From Mongoliibacter ruber (GTDB lineage: Bacteria > Bacteroidota > Bacteroidia > Cytophagales > Cyclobacteriaceae): a stretch of DNA of 64,000 bases. How positions within the stretch are numbered: position 1 is the first letter of the stretch; each line of letters opens with the position of its first letter. The stretch lies in the NCBI RefSeq assembly GCF_003003005.1, contig NZ_PVTR01000003.1:391547-455546 (forward strand). The letters are read 5' to 3'. Both the position numbers and the translations under genes were made by a program. Below are positions 34,499-44,001 of this stretch, piece after piece. The notes under the pieces were generated by a model, which saw nothing but the letters and a program-made list of their open reading frames with translations, had not been told where the DNA came from and made no database searches.

Positions 34499-36289
34499 TT
34501 ATTCAGCAAACTGAAGCCGAACCAAGTTGGCATAAAAGCCATCTTCTTGAATCGCCAATTCCTCATGCGTCCCTTCTTCTACAATCTGCCCTTCACGCAA
34601 GACGTAAATTCGGTCAACTTTACGGATAGTAGCCAATCTATGCGCAATGATAATTGTGGTTCTGTTTTTCATCAATTCGTCCAATGCTTCCTGAACGAGC
34701 GATTCTGATTCAGCATCCAAAGAAGAAGTAGCTTCATCCAATATCAGAATAGCAGGATCTTTTAAGATTGCCCTTGCGATAGCTACGCGCTGCCTTTGAC
34801 CTCCAGAGAGCTTGATTCCACGCTCACCTACTTTGGTCTCCAATCCTTCAGGGAATTGGGAAATGAACTGCCAAGCATTGGCTTTTTGAGCAGCTTCAAT
34901 AATCTCTTCTTCTGTGGCATCAGGTTTGGCATAGGCTATATTTTCCCTTATACTTCCACCAAAAAGTAAAACTTCCTGCGGAACTATACCTATACTAGAT
35001 CTCAACTGCTTGAGGTTCCAATCCGAAATCGGTCTATTATCTACGGTCAATAACCCACTCTCCACAGCATAAAATTTCAAGAGCAATTGCACTATAGTGG
35101 ATTTTCCAGCACCACTGTGACCGGCTAAGGCCACTTTTTCTCCAGCTCTGATCTTCAGGTTGATATCTTTCAATACCTGAGCCTCAGTCCTAGTAGGGTA
35201 GGAAAACGCCACATGTTCAAAAGATATATCACCAGCTACAGGCACATTTTGATAATCTGCTGTGGCCTCTTCGGGTGTTTCCTCTAGAATTTCCAGGACC
35301 CTTTCCGATGAACCAATAGCCTTTTGGATCTGCCCATAAATATCTCCCAGACCAGCTATAGAACCACCAATAAAAGTGGTGTAGAGTACAAAGGAAACCA
35401 AATCACCAACACTCATGTCCCCCGAAGCCACCAAGGAAGCACCGTACCACATCACCGCTACAATTCCCCCAAAAAGGGCAAAGATGATAAAGGAAATAAA
35501 TGCACCCCTAAAACCTGCTGCTTTCAAGGCTACTTTTACTACCCTATTGAGACCTGTGTTGTATCGATTTGACTCATATTCCTCTCCTGCAAAGGATTTT
35601 ACGGTCATGATTGACTGCAATGTCTCCTCTACTATTACATTAGCCGCAGCCAATTCGTCTTGAGTTTGCTTGGAAAGTTTTCTTATAAATTTCCCGAAAA
35701 CCATTGCGATAATAACCAGTATCGGGAATGTGGCCAGCATAAAGAAGGTCAATTTTGGAGTAGTCACCATCAGGAAAATTACACCTGCAAGAAGCGTAAT
35801 AATCTGCCTGAAAAGTTCTGCCAGTGTGGTGGAAAAGGTCTCCTGAAGCATACTCACATCCGCCGTGATCCTGCTGATCAATTCACCCGTTCTTCTTTTA
35901 TCAAAAAATGTCATGGGCAATTGTACCAATTGACGGTAAAGAGCAACCCGAATATCCCGCATACTGCGCTCACTGACCTTTGCAAAAAGCCATACTCTGA
36001 AAAAAGAAAAGATTGACTGAATCAGTAAAATCCCAAGGAGTATAAATGCAATATTATTGATGCCAGAGACAAGCCATTCCTCTCCAGAAGCTGCATCAAT
36101 AAGTTTTCCCGCTACAAATGGGAACGTCAGTAGCGTCAAACTTGAAAATGCCAGGAAAAGCAGACCTAGGAAAAAGTTAAGTTTGTATGGCAATACAAAT
36201 CTGAAAATCCCTCCCAACTTACTCAAATTCTGTTTATTGAGTTTCCTTTTTTCGTGCTCCTCTAAGGTTTTACTTTTCTTTTTTGCCAT
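34499..36289 (-). CDS. ABC transporter, MsbA/ABCB-like fused permease-ATPase
   Basis: The 596-residue half-transporter has six transmembrane helices (about residues 30-330, with ISRITADVSMLQE marking the intracellular coupling region) and a C-terminal ATPase. Walker A is GHSGAGKST, the signature is LSGGQRQRVAIARAIL, Walker B with D-loop is ILILDEATSSLD, and the switch histidine is in IIAHRLATI. It acts as a homodimeric exporter of lipids or a hydrophobic drug in the inner membrane. It is probably a single gene; the substrate cannot be deduced. Confidence 0.92.
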   Translation of the reverse strand: MAKKKSKTLEEHEKRKLNKQNLSKLGGIFRFVLPYKLNFFLGLLFLAFSSLTLLTFPFVAGKLIDAASGEEWLVSGINNIAFILLGILLIQSIFSFFRVWLFAKVSERSMRDIRVALYRQLVQLPMTFFDKRRTGELISRITADVSMLQETFSTTLAELFRQIITLLAGVIFLMVTTPKLTFFMLATFPILVIIAMVFGKFIRKLSKQTQDELAAANVIVEETLQSIMTVKSFAGEEYESNRYNTGLNRVVKVALKAAGFRGAFISFIIFALFGGIVAVMWYGASLVASGDMSVGDLVSFVLYTTFIGGSIAGLGDIYGQIQKAIGSSERVLEILEETPEEATADYQNVPVAGDISFEHVAFSYPTRTEAQVLKDINLKIRAGEKVALAGHSGAGKSTIVQLLLKFYAVESGLLTVDNRPISDWNLKQLRSSIGIVPQEVLLFGGSIRENIAYAKPDATEEEIIEAAQKANAWQFISQFPEGLETKVGERGIKLSGGQRQRVAIARAILKDPAILILDEATSSLDAESESLVQEALDELMKNRTTIIIAHRLATIRKVDRIYVLREGQIVEEGTHEELAIQEDGFYANLVRLQFAE

Positions 36290-36422
36290 TACTTATCACT
36301 AATCACTTAAGTCCAATCTGCAAATTTAATGAATCCGCCTCCCTAAAGGCTATTATTTCATGGTTTTTTATACCATGTTTTTTAAAAGAACCTTCTTTCT
36401 AGCCTAAGCTCTTTTTAACTGT

Positions 36423-36755
36423 TCACAACCTATTTTTCTTTCGACCTATGATTCTTCTGAAAAATTGTTTTTCTTTTTCCCAAAAAAATGAAAACTGTCC
36501 AAATATAAAGCCCCACATCAATAAGATGATTTGGTAAAGCGGCAAAACCAATAACAGGTAAAGGACTGTTTTCCAGAACCCACCTCTTTCCATACTGATA
36601 CCCAGAAAATCAAAAATTGGCTTTTTGATAAAGAGTATGGTGAAACCAGTAAATGCAAATACAATCAAAACTAAAATCACCTGCCTCAGGCTCTTTAGAT
36701 TCCATTTCTTCTGCAGTCTTTCCAGAAAATTTGAATTTTCTTCTTCTTCCATCAT
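36423..36755 (-). CDS. DUF6787 small membrane protein
   Basis: This protein of about 110 residues has two or three hydrophobic segments and the DUF6787 pattern: NFLERLQKKWNLKS at the start, KKPIFDFLGI in the loop and WGFIFGQFSFFWEKEKQFF at the end. The start at ATG 36755 avoids a weak upstream GTG. No function is known for this Bacteroidota family. It follows the M14 gene at 36789 by 33 bases on the same strand and may be co-transcribed with it. Confidence 0.75.
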   Translation of the reverse strand: MMEEEENSNFLERLQKKWNLKSLRQVILVLIVFAFTGFTILFIKKPIFDFLGISMERGGFWKTVLYLLLVLPLYQIILLMWGFIFGQFSFFWEKEKQFFRRIIGRKKNRL

Positions 36756-36788
36756 GTTGGTAAACAAAACTGACACAAAAAAGTGTCA

Positions 36789-38522
36789 TTATTTTTCAAG
36801 CCGGTAGACAGGGTACCTGTTGTGCTCTTTTTCCTTCCACGGAGATCTTTCATATACCCATCTTAATTGGGCTGCGGCACTATTGGCCAGTGTTTCATCT
36901 TTTGCCTTTTCTTCTTCCAAAACTTGCCTCATCCTTGGATGGTCATTTAGAAACTCATTGGCCAGGTCTTCAAAGACATACGCAGAGTAGCCCTCTTTGG
37001 CTTGCAATACGGTATCGAAAAAATTCCAATTGAAAAAACTGTCTTCAGATTCTGGTTCCAATACCTCAATCACATAGCGATTAACAGGTTGATCCATCAT
37101 CAGAACAAAATCTCCTTTACGAAATGTGTGTAACTCCTCATGCCTTTTGACTTTGGTATTGGAATGAATGTAATGACCTTCAAATGGCCTAGTAGCTGTC
37201 TGAAAATCCAAAATCTCATAATAAGTGACACGCATGACACTGTCTTTTCTTAATTCAGTCATTCGTACCCCGTTCCTTTGAAGGTTTTCGATCACTGTAT
37301 ACCAACCTTGAGGAATGATGTAAGCTATCGGCTTTTTGATTTCCAATCCTGCCTCATAAGAATCATAAAACTTAACTTCTTTGGTAAATGGCTTTTCCCT
37401 ATCATAATACAATCTTGGCAGACCTGAGATATCGGAAGGCTTTTGCCCTGACTCATAACCCATAAAAGTAATGGTGTTACTTTTTTCACGATTTAATATA
37501 TGATTCAATTCAAAAATCTCCTGTGCGCGTCTCCTTTCCCTATCTCCATTCACTTTTTCGACAATTTCGTTGCCTTCTTGGTTCAACACTTCTGCGAAGG
37601 ATTCCAAAAGCTTGTAGGTAGACAAAACACGTTGATCATAAGGCTTAAGCATATGGGTTTCGGGCATAAAGCTCAAAGTACTAAAAAGAGCTGCGTAACC
37701 GCTACTATATCGTCCATTGTCTTTGAACTGAGCCCATCCATCTTCAGGCTTACCTCCCCAGGCATTGACATAAGGAACCATTGGGAAATCTTTCTCCTTC
37801 ATTTTCGAATACAGGCTCGGATTAAGTTTTTCATGCAGATAGCTACCCGCTTCACCTCCAAGCCTATCATGCTGAGTAGAAATCAGCGTCATAACATGTT
37901 GGTAATCGGCTCCATTGCTGACGTGGGTATCCACAAACACATGCGGCCTAAGCCAACTGAAAATCAATTGAAAAGACCTGGCATTTTTGGTATCAGCCTT
38001 GATAAAATCCCTATTGAGGTCATAATTTCTCGCATTTCCTCTAAATCCAAAAGCATCAGGTCCATTTTGGTTGACACGGCTAAAGGAACCTCTATTAAGA
38101 TGCCCTCCTATGTTGTAAACAGGAACAATGGCAAGCGCTATATTTTCATCCAATTGCTGCTTTCCCAAGAGAATATCTCTTAAAAACATCATAGAGGCAT
38201 CTATACCATCCGGCTCTCCTGGATGAATGCCATTATTGATAAACCAAATAGGTCTTTTTGCTTCGTGCCACTTTTTGGGATCAAAAATCTGTTCATGATC
38301 TAACAAAACAAGGTGAATAGGATGACCAGAATCTGTTATTCCCATTTCCACTACTTTGACATGATCAAAATCATCCGAAAGATCTTTGAAATACTGGATG
38401 ACCTCTTCATAGACAGGCGTTTCTTTTCCCTGCGTACTTTCAAATAATGTCTGATAGTTATCCTGGGCCATTAGAGGTATACCCAATAAAAACCCAAACA
38501 AAAGGCATAAAATAGTTTTCAT
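36789..38522 (-). CDS. Secreted M14-family metallopeptidase (third copy)
   Basis: A signal peptide (CLLFGFLLGIPLMAQ) is followed by a carboxypeptidase domain of 577 residues. The zinc-binding HxxE is in NGIHPGEPDG, DLNRDFIKAD is the arginine-containing substrate segment, and VDTHVSNGADY supplies the third zinc histidine. The likely catalytic glutamate is in FMPETHML. It is shorter than the other two M14 proteins of this window and belongs to a different branch, without the GATase-like C-terminal half. The ATG at 38522 starts the signal peptide. Confidence 0.88.
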   Translation of the reverse strand: MKTILCLLFGFLLGIPLMAQDNYQTLFESTQGKETPVYEEVIQYFKDLSDDFDHVKVVEMGITDSGHPIHLVLLDHEQIFDPKKWHEAKRPIWFINNGIHPGEPDGIDASMMFLRDILLGKQQLDENIALAIVPVYNIGGHLNRGSFSRVNQNGPDAFGFRGNARNYDLNRDFIKADTKNARSFQLIFSWLRPHVFVDTHVSNGADYQHVMTLISTQHDRLGGEAGSYLHEKLNPSLYSKMKEKDFPMVPYVNAWGGKPEDGWAQFKDNGRYSSGYAALFSTLSFMPETHMLKPYDQRVLSTYKLLESFAEVLNQEGNEIVEKVNGDRERRRAQEIFELNHILNREKSNTITFMGYESGQKPSDISGLPRLYYDREKPFTKEVKFYDSYEAGLEIKKPIAYIIPQGWYTVIENLQRNGVRMTELRKDSVMRVTYYEILDFQTATRPFEGHYIHSNTKVKRHEELHTFRKGDFVLMMDQPVNRYVIEVLEPESEDSFFNWNFFDTVLQAKEGYSAYVFEDLANEFLNDHPRMRQVLEEEKAKDETLANSAAAQLRWVYERSPWKEKEHNRYPVYRLEK

Positions 38523-38783
38523 GCTCAAATTTGGTCAAAAAGAAGAATACTAACCAAACGAATTACATCATTGGGGGAATTACAAAGCAATTTTCTCAGT
38601 GATGCTTAAATATATTACGAAAATTAAGTTAAGAAAAGATGATGACGCAAACTTCAAGTCAGTTATAAAAGAAGAATAAGAGGTAGAGGGTGCTTATAGT
38701 GGTTCAAAAGCTAGAGATGGTTATCGTTGACGAGGAAGCTTACCTTGTGCACGATGTAATCCTTGCCCGCTGGATGTCAAGGC
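38523..38783. other. Intergenic stretch without recognised gene
   Basis: Between the third M14 gene and the lysC terminator I see no reading frame of note, no repeat shared with the rest of the window and no known RNA. It should contain the M14 promoter reading to the left. Confidence 0.5.
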
Positions 38784-38820
38784 TATAAAAAAAACTCCAG
38801 ACCTTCGGGTCCGGAGTTTT
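38784..38820 (-). terminator. Terminator of lysC with UUCG-type loop
   Basis: AAAACTCC(A)GACC pairs with GGTC(C)GGAGTTTT around a TTCG tetraloop. On the minus strand it is followed by eight T residues. Confidence 0.88.
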
Positions 38821-38843
38821 GATATTATTGAATAATATGCCAA

Positions 38844-40166
38844 TCAATTCCACTCAAAAAGTCCATTATTCAGACTCCTTAAAGCATCATTTTTATACTT
38901 TGCATCCAACAATAAAGAGACGTTATGCCTACTTCCTCCATAAGAAACCATTCTCAATGGGTAGTCTTGTAAGCAGTTCATTATTTGAGCTACTGAGCCT
39001 TTTGACTCAGCGATCATATTGCCAACGATGGAGATGATAGTCTGGTTGTTATCCACCTCGACAGTCCCATACACCTCAAGTTCTTTCACTATTTCCTTTA
39101 TATGGCTGAGGTCATCAATAGTCAAAGAAACAGCTACTTCAGAAGTAGTAATCATGTCTATGGAAGTCTTGTACTTCTCGAAAACTTCAAACACCTTCCT
39201 CAAAAAACCATAGGCCAATAACATCCTGCTAGACTTGATTTTTATTGCTGTAATACCATCTTTGGCCGCCAAAGCTTTTACACCAGCCCCTTGCTCTTTT
39301 GCGGTAATGGTGGTACCAGCCGCATCAGGTTCCATCGTATTGAGCAATTTGACGGGAATATTATATTGCTGCGCTGGCCATATTGAAGCAGGATGTAAGA
39401 TTTTGGCACCAAAGTAAGCCAACTCTGCCGCTTCGTCAAATGACAATTGGGCTATGGGCCTGGTCTTGTCAACTACCCGAGGGTCATTGTTGTGCATGCC
39501 ATCTATATCTGTCCAAATTTCCACCACCTCAGCGCTTATAGCTGCACCGATAAGAGAAGCGGAATAATCTGAGCCTCCTCTCTTAAGGTTATCTACCTCA
39601 TTGCGGTGATTTTTACAGATATAGCCCTGAGTAATAAAAATCCTATCATCCGGATAATTGGATAAGATTACTTTTATTTTTTCAGAGATTTTATGAAGCT
39701 CAGGTTCGTTATTTTCATCAATGCTCATAAAGTCCAGAGCGGGAAGAAATACAGCTGGAACATCAAGCTCTTGCAAAAGTGTGTAAAACAATTTGGTAGA
39801 AAGCAATTCTCCTTGAGCGAGGATATCCCTGTTGATTGCCTCATTGAAGGATATTTTTAGGATGATGTTCAAAAACTCAAAATGCTCTTTTATGATTTTT
39901 TCAGCTTTTGTCCTTGCTCCATCAGTTTTAAGCAATTCTTTGTAGAAAGTTAAGTAGTGCTTATGCAGCGCATCTATTCTCTCTTTGGCCAATTCTTTAT
40001 TGGCTTCTGCCAATGCATCACCAATTCCAACAAGAGCATTTGTTGTTCCTGATAGCGCTGAGAGAACCACAATCTTTTTCTGACTGTCTCTTGTAATCAG
40101 GTCTTTCACTTGGTGCATTCTTTCGGGTTTACCTACGGAGGTGCCCCCAAACTTCATGATTTTCAT
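38844..40166 (-). CDS. lysC: Aspartate kinase (monofunctional)
   Basis: The 440-residue enzyme has the amino acid kinase motif KFGGTSVGKPERM at the N-terminus, GGSDYSASLIGAA for aspartate/ATP binding and WTDIDGMHNNDP. Two ACT domains occupy about residues 295-440 (GITAIKIKSSRML, then TIISIVGNMIAESKG), which bind lysine or threonine for feedback control. It phosphorylates aspartate for lysine, threonine and methionine synthesis and for diaminopimelate. It is not fused to homoserine dehydrogenase. The gene has its own terminator downstream. Confidence 0.95.
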   Translation of the reverse strand: MKIMKFGGTSVGKPERMHQVKDLITRDSQKKIVVLSALSGTTNALVGIGDALAEANKELAKERIDALHKHYLTFYKELLKTDGARTKAEKIIKEHFEFLNIILKISFNEAINRDILAQGELLSTKLFYTLLQELDVPAVFLPALDFMSIDENNEPELHKISEKIKVILSNYPDDRIFITQGYICKNHRNEVDNLKRGGSDYSASLIGAAISAEVVEIWTDIDGMHNNDPRVVDKTRPIAQLSFDEAAELAYFGAKILHPASIWPAQQYNIPVKLLNTMEPDAAGTTITAKEQGAGVKALAAKDGITAIKIKSSRMLLAYGFLRKVFEVFEKYKTSIDMITTSEVAVSLTIDDLSHIKEIVKELEVYGTVEVDNNQTIISIVGNMIAESKGSVAQIMNCLQDYPLRMVSYGGSRHNVSLLLDAKYKNDALRSLNNGLFEWN

Positions 40167-40214
40167 ATTGTATGGTAGGTTTGAGTTTTATTAAAAGATA
40201 AGAAGCGAGACACA

Positions 40215-40344
40215 CCTGACGGCAGGCAGATATTAGACTTTCTCGACTCGCGTTTCTCAGGTCTTGTTTTCTTAATGATTTTGCCCCATTTTATCTTAGA
40301 CCTTTGAGGAAGTGGACCCCGATAACTATCGGGGCTCAAAGGTC
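40215..40344. repeat. Two palindromic intergenic repeats
   Basis: CCTGACGGCAGG (40215-40226) and a larger nested palindrome at 40299-40344: GACCTTTGAG with CTCAAAGGTC outside, CCCCGATA with TATCGGGG inside, around AC. The 210-base gap between ribH and lysC holds these two and no gene. Both kinds resemble intergenic palindromes often seen in Bacteroidota. Confidence 0.7.
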
Positions 40345-40376
40345 ACCCCCTTTCGCTTTTTCTCTCTTGCTTCTAA

Positions 40377-40853
40377 TTAGAATCCAAGCATCTTCACAGC
40401 TGTAATAGCAGCTTCATCGCCTTTATTGCCATGCTTACCTCCAGCCCTATCCAAAGCTTGTTGAAGAGTATCGGGCGTAAGAACACCGAAAATGACTGGT
40501 TTGTTGAATTTCAACCCAACATTGGTAATTCCATGGGCCACGGCATCACAGATAAAATCAAAATGCCTTGTCTCGCCTTGAATCACACAACCAAGACAAA
40601 TGACTGCATCGATTTCTTCTATTTCAGCTAAAAATTGAGCTCCAAGAGTAAGCTCAAATGATCCCGGAACATTTTTCCTGAAGATATTTTCTTTTTTTAC
40701 ACCGTGTTTGAGTAGCGTATCTACAGCCCCTGAAAAGAGAGATTCTGTTACTTGGTCATTCCATTCGGACACAACTATGCCGAATTTTTTTTCAGACATA
40801 TCCAGTATGTTTTTATCTGAATACTGGCTCAGGCTTTTTAATGAAGTCGCCAT
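40377..40853 (-). CDS. ribH: 6,7-dimethyl-8-ribityllumazine synthase
   Basis: RibH condenses 3,4-dihydroxybutanone phosphate with 5-amino-6-ribitylaminouracil in riboflavin synthesis and forms large icosahedral or pentameric shells. The 158-residue protein has VVSEWNDQVTESLF, VPGSFELTLGAQFL, the substrate loop VICLGCVIQGETRHFDFICDAVA (split over residues 83-105) with the catalytic histidine, and PVIFGVLTPDTLQQALDRAGGKHGNKG. No FMN riboswitch is seen upstream. Other riboflavin genes are not in this window. Confidence 0.96.
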   Translation of the reverse strand: MATSLKSLSQYSDKNILDMSEKKFGIVVSEWNDQVTESLFSGAVDTLLKHGVKKENIFRKNVPGSFELTLGAQFLAEIEEIDAVICLGCVIQGETRHFDFICDAVAHGITNVGLKFNKPVIFGVLTPDTLQQALDRAGGKHGNKGDEAAITAVKMLGF

Positions 40854-40881
40854 AGGATTTGTTTTTTTGATTTCTGTAAAT

Positions 40882-40917
40882 AAAAAAAGAGTAAGACCAT
40901 CAGGGTCTTACTCTTTA
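40882..40917 (-). terminator. Terminator of the TPR membrane protein gene
   Basis: AAAGAGTAAGACC pairs with GGTCTTACTCTTT, and the minus strand continues into a T-run (A-run at 40882-40888). It ends the unit of the 40943 gene, so ribH needs its own promoter. Confidence 0.88.
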
Positions 40918-40942
40918 TAAAATGCTTTACACGTCAAAAGCA

Positions 40943-41653
40943 TTACTTAGAGGCAAGACCTTCCAAGCGCGCTTTATGCTTTCGTGCGTTAGTAAATTCG
41001 AAAGATTCGAAATACTTATCTTCAATAGTTCCCCATGTTTTGATAGCATTGTCAAGCTCACCTGCTTCTTCATAAGCGATGGCCAATTTGCTCAAATACC
41101 TAGGAGCAAAATGCTTATTTTCTTTATGGTCAACTGCTTTTTTGTAATTAGATATAGCCTCTTTGGTATTTCCCAATTCCATATAAGCATCTCCAAGCAA
41201 GGCAAAAGCTCTTGCTTGAACAAAATAGTCACCAGCTGAGAATTTCTTCAAGTGATCAACAGCCTTTTGGTGGTTACCTTCAGAAAGGTAAATTGAACCA
41301 ATATAAAAATGAGCCAAATTTGCTGAATTAGTTCCACTATATTGGTCTACTATTTTCAAAAAGCCAGCGTTTGACCCATCACCGTTCAAGGCATAGTCCG
41401 TGCTATCCTGCTCAAAATAATAGACTGCCTGAAACATTTCAGCTTGGGCTTTTTTGTCCTTATTTTGTTTATCTATTTGAAAATATAGTACGGCAGCAAT
41501 CAGTAAGATACCGGCAACCAATATTCCACCAAATATTTTTGAGTTCTTTTTAACAAAGGCTTCTCCTCTTTCTAACCTTCCGGCTATCTCTTCTGGTTTT
41601 TCCAAAAGTTCGTATTCTACTTCAGGAGCCTTTTTTTGATTTTTCTTCGCCAT
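40943..41653 (-). CDS. TPR-repeat membrane-anchored protein (YfgM-like)
   Basis: This protein of about 236 residues starts at ATG 41653 (MAKKNQKK), since the longer frame adds residues upstream with no family resemblance. A single membrane helix is near residues 42-60 (FGGILVAGILLIAAVLYF). The periplasmic part holds at least three tetratricopeptide repeats, for example HFYIGSIYLSEGNHQKAVDHL, AFALLGDAYMELGNTKEAISNY and LSKLAIAYEEAGELDNAIKTW. Such proteins act in envelope protein quality control or as adapters; a specific partner is unknown. Confidence 0.85.
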   Translation of the reverse strand: MAKKNQKKAPEVEYELLEKPEEIAGRLERGEAFVKKNSKIFGGILVAGILLIAAVLYFQIDKQNKDKKAQAEMFQAVYYFEQDSTDYALNGDGSNAGFLKIVDQYSGTNSANLAHFYIGSIYLSEGNHQKAVDHLKKFSAGDYFVQARAFALLGDAYMELGNTKEAISNYKKAVDHKENKHFAPRYLSKLAIAYEEAGELDNAIKTWGTIEDKYFESFEFTNARKHKARLEGLASK

Positions 41654-41710
41654 TTTAATTTTTTTTGCAGCCGCAAATATAAAGCTTTTACTTAATTCAC
41701 AAACACCAAT

Positions 41711-41748
41711 AAAAAAATCAACCATGAATGTCTACATGACATTCATGG
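41711..41748 (-). terminator. Terminator of pdhA
   Basis: CCATGAATGTC (41722-41732) and GACATTCATGG (41738-41748) form a perfect 11-base stem; on the minus strand a T-run (complement of 41711-41717) follows. It lies directly after the pdhA stop codon. Confidence 0.85.
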
Positions 41749-41769
41749 CTGACTTACAGTGTTTCATAT

Positions 41770-42789
41770 TTATTCCATTACAAAAGGATAATCTTCCTGC
41801 ATGTAGACATCTTTGAAAGCATTCTCTCCATCAGGCCAAGGGGACTCTTCAGCAAATTTTACTGCTTCAGCCACTTGTTTTTTCACTTTCTCATCAATCT
41901 TGGAGATTTCCTCTTCTGTAAGGATATTGTTATCCAGAATGGTTTTTTTAACCTGTTCTACAGGATCACGCATTTTGTATTCTTCAACCTCTTCTCTTGT
42001 CCTGTATTTCTGAGGATCTGACATAGAGTGTCCTTTGTATCTGTATGTTCTGAATTCTAATAGAGTTGGACCATCTCCCTTTCTAGCACGATCAGCAGCT
42101 TCTGCCACAGCCTCATGTACTGCTTCTACATTCATCCCATCTACAGGGAAAGAAGGCATATCATAAGATTCTCCTATTGTATACAGTTCCGTGACGTTGG
42201 ATGTCCTTGCTACAGAAGTACCCATGGCATAACCATTGTTTTCGATAACAAATATCACTGGAGTTTTGTAAAGCATAGCAAGATTAAGTGCCTCATGAAC
42301 AGCACCTTGTCTTACCGCACCATCTCCCATGTAACATATACAAAGATTTTTGGTGCCTTTATATTTTTCAGCGAAACCAATTCCTAGACCCATTGGAACT
42401 TGAGCACCAACGATACCATGGCCACCCATAAAATTCCTTTCCTTGTCGAAAATATGCATAGAACCACCTTTACCTTTTGTGGTGCCTGTAGCTTTTCCGT
42501 AAAGTTCCGCCATGATAGCTCCCGGATCTGTACCTAAACCAAGTGGATGAGCGTGATCTCTGTAAGCGGTAATCCACTTATCATCTTTTTCCAATGCAGA
42601 GATTGCACCGGAAGCACACGCCTCTTGACCTATATATAAGTGACAAAATCCTCTTATTTTTTGCTGTCCATAAAGTTGTCCGGCTTTTTCCTCAAATCGC
42701 CTCATCAACAGCATGCTTTCATACCAGAATGTGTAGGTTTCTTTTGAATATTTTGCTTTTGCCTTACTGGCAGTAGTCTTTTTCGCCAT
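41770..42789 (-). CDS. pdhA: Pyruvate dehydrogenase E1 component, alpha subunit
   Basis: The 339-residue protein begins with a basic MAKKTTASKAKAKYSK and has the thiamine-diphosphate-binding fold: GDGAVRQGAVHEALNLA followed by ENNGYAMGTS, the GDG...NN motif, plus the phosphorylation-type loop YRYKGHSMSDPQKYR. GGHGIVGAQVPMG and DHAHPLGLG are also standard. The ATG at 42789 is correct; an apparent extension to 43218 would run through recF on the other strand. E1 beta (pdhB) and E2 are not in this window, so the complex is encoded elsewhere. Confidence 0.95.
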   Translation of the reverse strand: MAKKTTASKAKAKYSKETYTFWYESMLLMRRFEEKAGQLYGQQKIRGFCHLYIGQEACASGAISALEKDDKWITAYRDHAHPLGLGTDPGAIMAELYGKATGTTKGKGGSMHIFDKERNFMGGHGIVGAQVPMGLGIGFAEKYKGTKNLCICYMGDGAVRQGAVHEALNLAMLYKTPVIFVIENNGYAMGTSVARTSNVTELYTIGESYDMPSFPVDGMNVEAVHEAVAEAADRARKGDGPTLLEFRTYRYKGHSMSDPQKYRTREEVEEYKMRDPVEQVKKTILDNNILTEEEISKIDEKVKKQVAEAVKFAEESPWPDGENAFKDVYMQEDYPFVME

Positions 42790-42894
42790 ATCGATTGTTA
42801 TAAAATATGCTAAATTAGGCCTCAAATATAAGCAAATGGGTCGAATTTTAAGGCCGATTGCGAAAATAGTCAAAAACCCTTCAGAATACCCAAC

Positions 42895-44001
42895 ATGCAC
42901 CTCAAAAATATCCGCCTTCATCAGTTTAAGAATTACAATAAGGCATCGGTCCATTTTTCTGAGGAAATAAATTGTTTTGTTGGCATCAATGGAAGTGGCA
43001 AAACTAACCTCCTCGATGCGATACATTATCTCTGCCTGACCAAAAGTGCGCTCAACCCTGTAGACAATCTCAACATTAAACATCAAAAAGATTTTTTTAC
43101 GGTGTTTGGCGATTTTGACCTTCATGGGAAAGAAATTGAAATCAAGTGCATATTCGAATCGGGCAAGAAAAAACAGCTCATCCAAAATGGCAAGGCTTAT
43201 GATAAAATGAGTGAGCATATCGGCTTGTTGCCTGTGGTGATGATTGCTCCTGATGACACTTCCCTGATAAAAGATGGCAGCGAAGAACGCCGGAAGTTTT
43301 TCGATAACATGCTATGTCAACTCAACCGTAAATACTTAGAAGACTTGATTCGCTACACACATTTCCTGAAACAAAGAAATGCTCTGATCAAGCAATTTGC
43401 TGAAAAAGGCCGCTGGAACGCCGAATTGATAGAACCCTATACAAGGGAAATCATGCAGCTTTCAAAAAGCATTGCACGCATGCGTCATGATTTTCTTAAA
43501 GAATATGAACCACTTTTGATTGAATACTACAAAACCATTTCCGGTGATCAGGAAAAAATCAGCATACAATATGAAACTCAATGCCTTGAAGATGGATTTG
43601 AATCCACATTTAAGGCAAACGAGCAAAAAGACTTCATACTTAGACGAAGCACAATGGGAATTCATAAAGATGATTTCGTCTTTCAAATTTCCGAATACCC
43701 GATCAAAAAATTCGGTTCTCAAGGACAGCAAAAATCCTTTGTCATTGCCTTGAAACTAGCTCAGTTCATGGTTTTTTTCAAGCATCTCAACACCAAACCA
43801 ATTTTGCTTTTGGATGATATTTTTGACAAACTTGATGACAACCGGATCGAAAGGTTGATGAAATTGGTGGCAGACCACGAATTTGGACAACTATTTATCT
43901 CAGATGCGCGCCCTGAAAGATCCCAAGGGATCCTGGCTTCAATGGATGCTGATTGTAGGTTTTTCTTAATAGAAGAGGGAGAAGTTACTGACTGGAGTTA
44001 A
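42895..44001 (+). CDS. recF: DNA replication and repair protein RecF
   Basis: The 368-residue protein is an SMC-like ATPase that loads RecA at single-strand gaps. It starts with the typical MHLKNIRLHQFKNY, Walker A is GINGSGKTNLLDAI (near residue 30), the signature is FGSQGQQKSFVIALKLAQ and Walker B is ILLLDDIFDKLDDNR. It is divergent from pdhA (105 bases apart) and convergent with DoxX, overlapping it by four bases. recF is commonly with dnaA/dnaN/gyrB in other phyla; here it is isolated. Confidence 0.95.
   Translation: MHLKNIRLHQFKNYNKASVHFSEEINCFVGINGSGKTNLLDAIHYLCLTKSALNPVDNLNIKHQKDFFTVFGDFDLHGKEIEIKCIFESGKKKQLIQNGKAYDKMSEHIGLLPVVMIAPDDTSLIKDGSEERRKFFDNMLCQLNRKYLEDLIRYTHFLKQRNALIKQFAEKGRWNAELIEPYTREIMQLSKSIARMRHDFLKEYEPLLIEYYKTISGDQEKISIQYETQCLEDGFESTFKANEQKDFILRRSTMGIHKDDFVFQISEYPIKKFGSQGQQKSFVIALKLAQFMVFFKHLNTKPILLLDDIFDKLDDNRIERLMKLVADHEFGQLFISDARPERSQGILASMDADCRFFLIEEGEVTDWS

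Noticed and set aside
37500..38183. Plus-strand frame of 227 codons inside the third M14 gene
   Set aside because: The minus-strand M14 gene has zinc-site motifs; the other frame has none.
40854..40881. FMN riboswitch before ribH
   Set aside because: Only about 28 bases separate ribH from the neighbouring terminator, and no RFN element sequence is present.
41770..43218. A longer pdhA reading frame starting at 43218
   Set aside because: The upstream part is antisense to recF, which has all its motifs. The normal pdhA start is ATG 42789.
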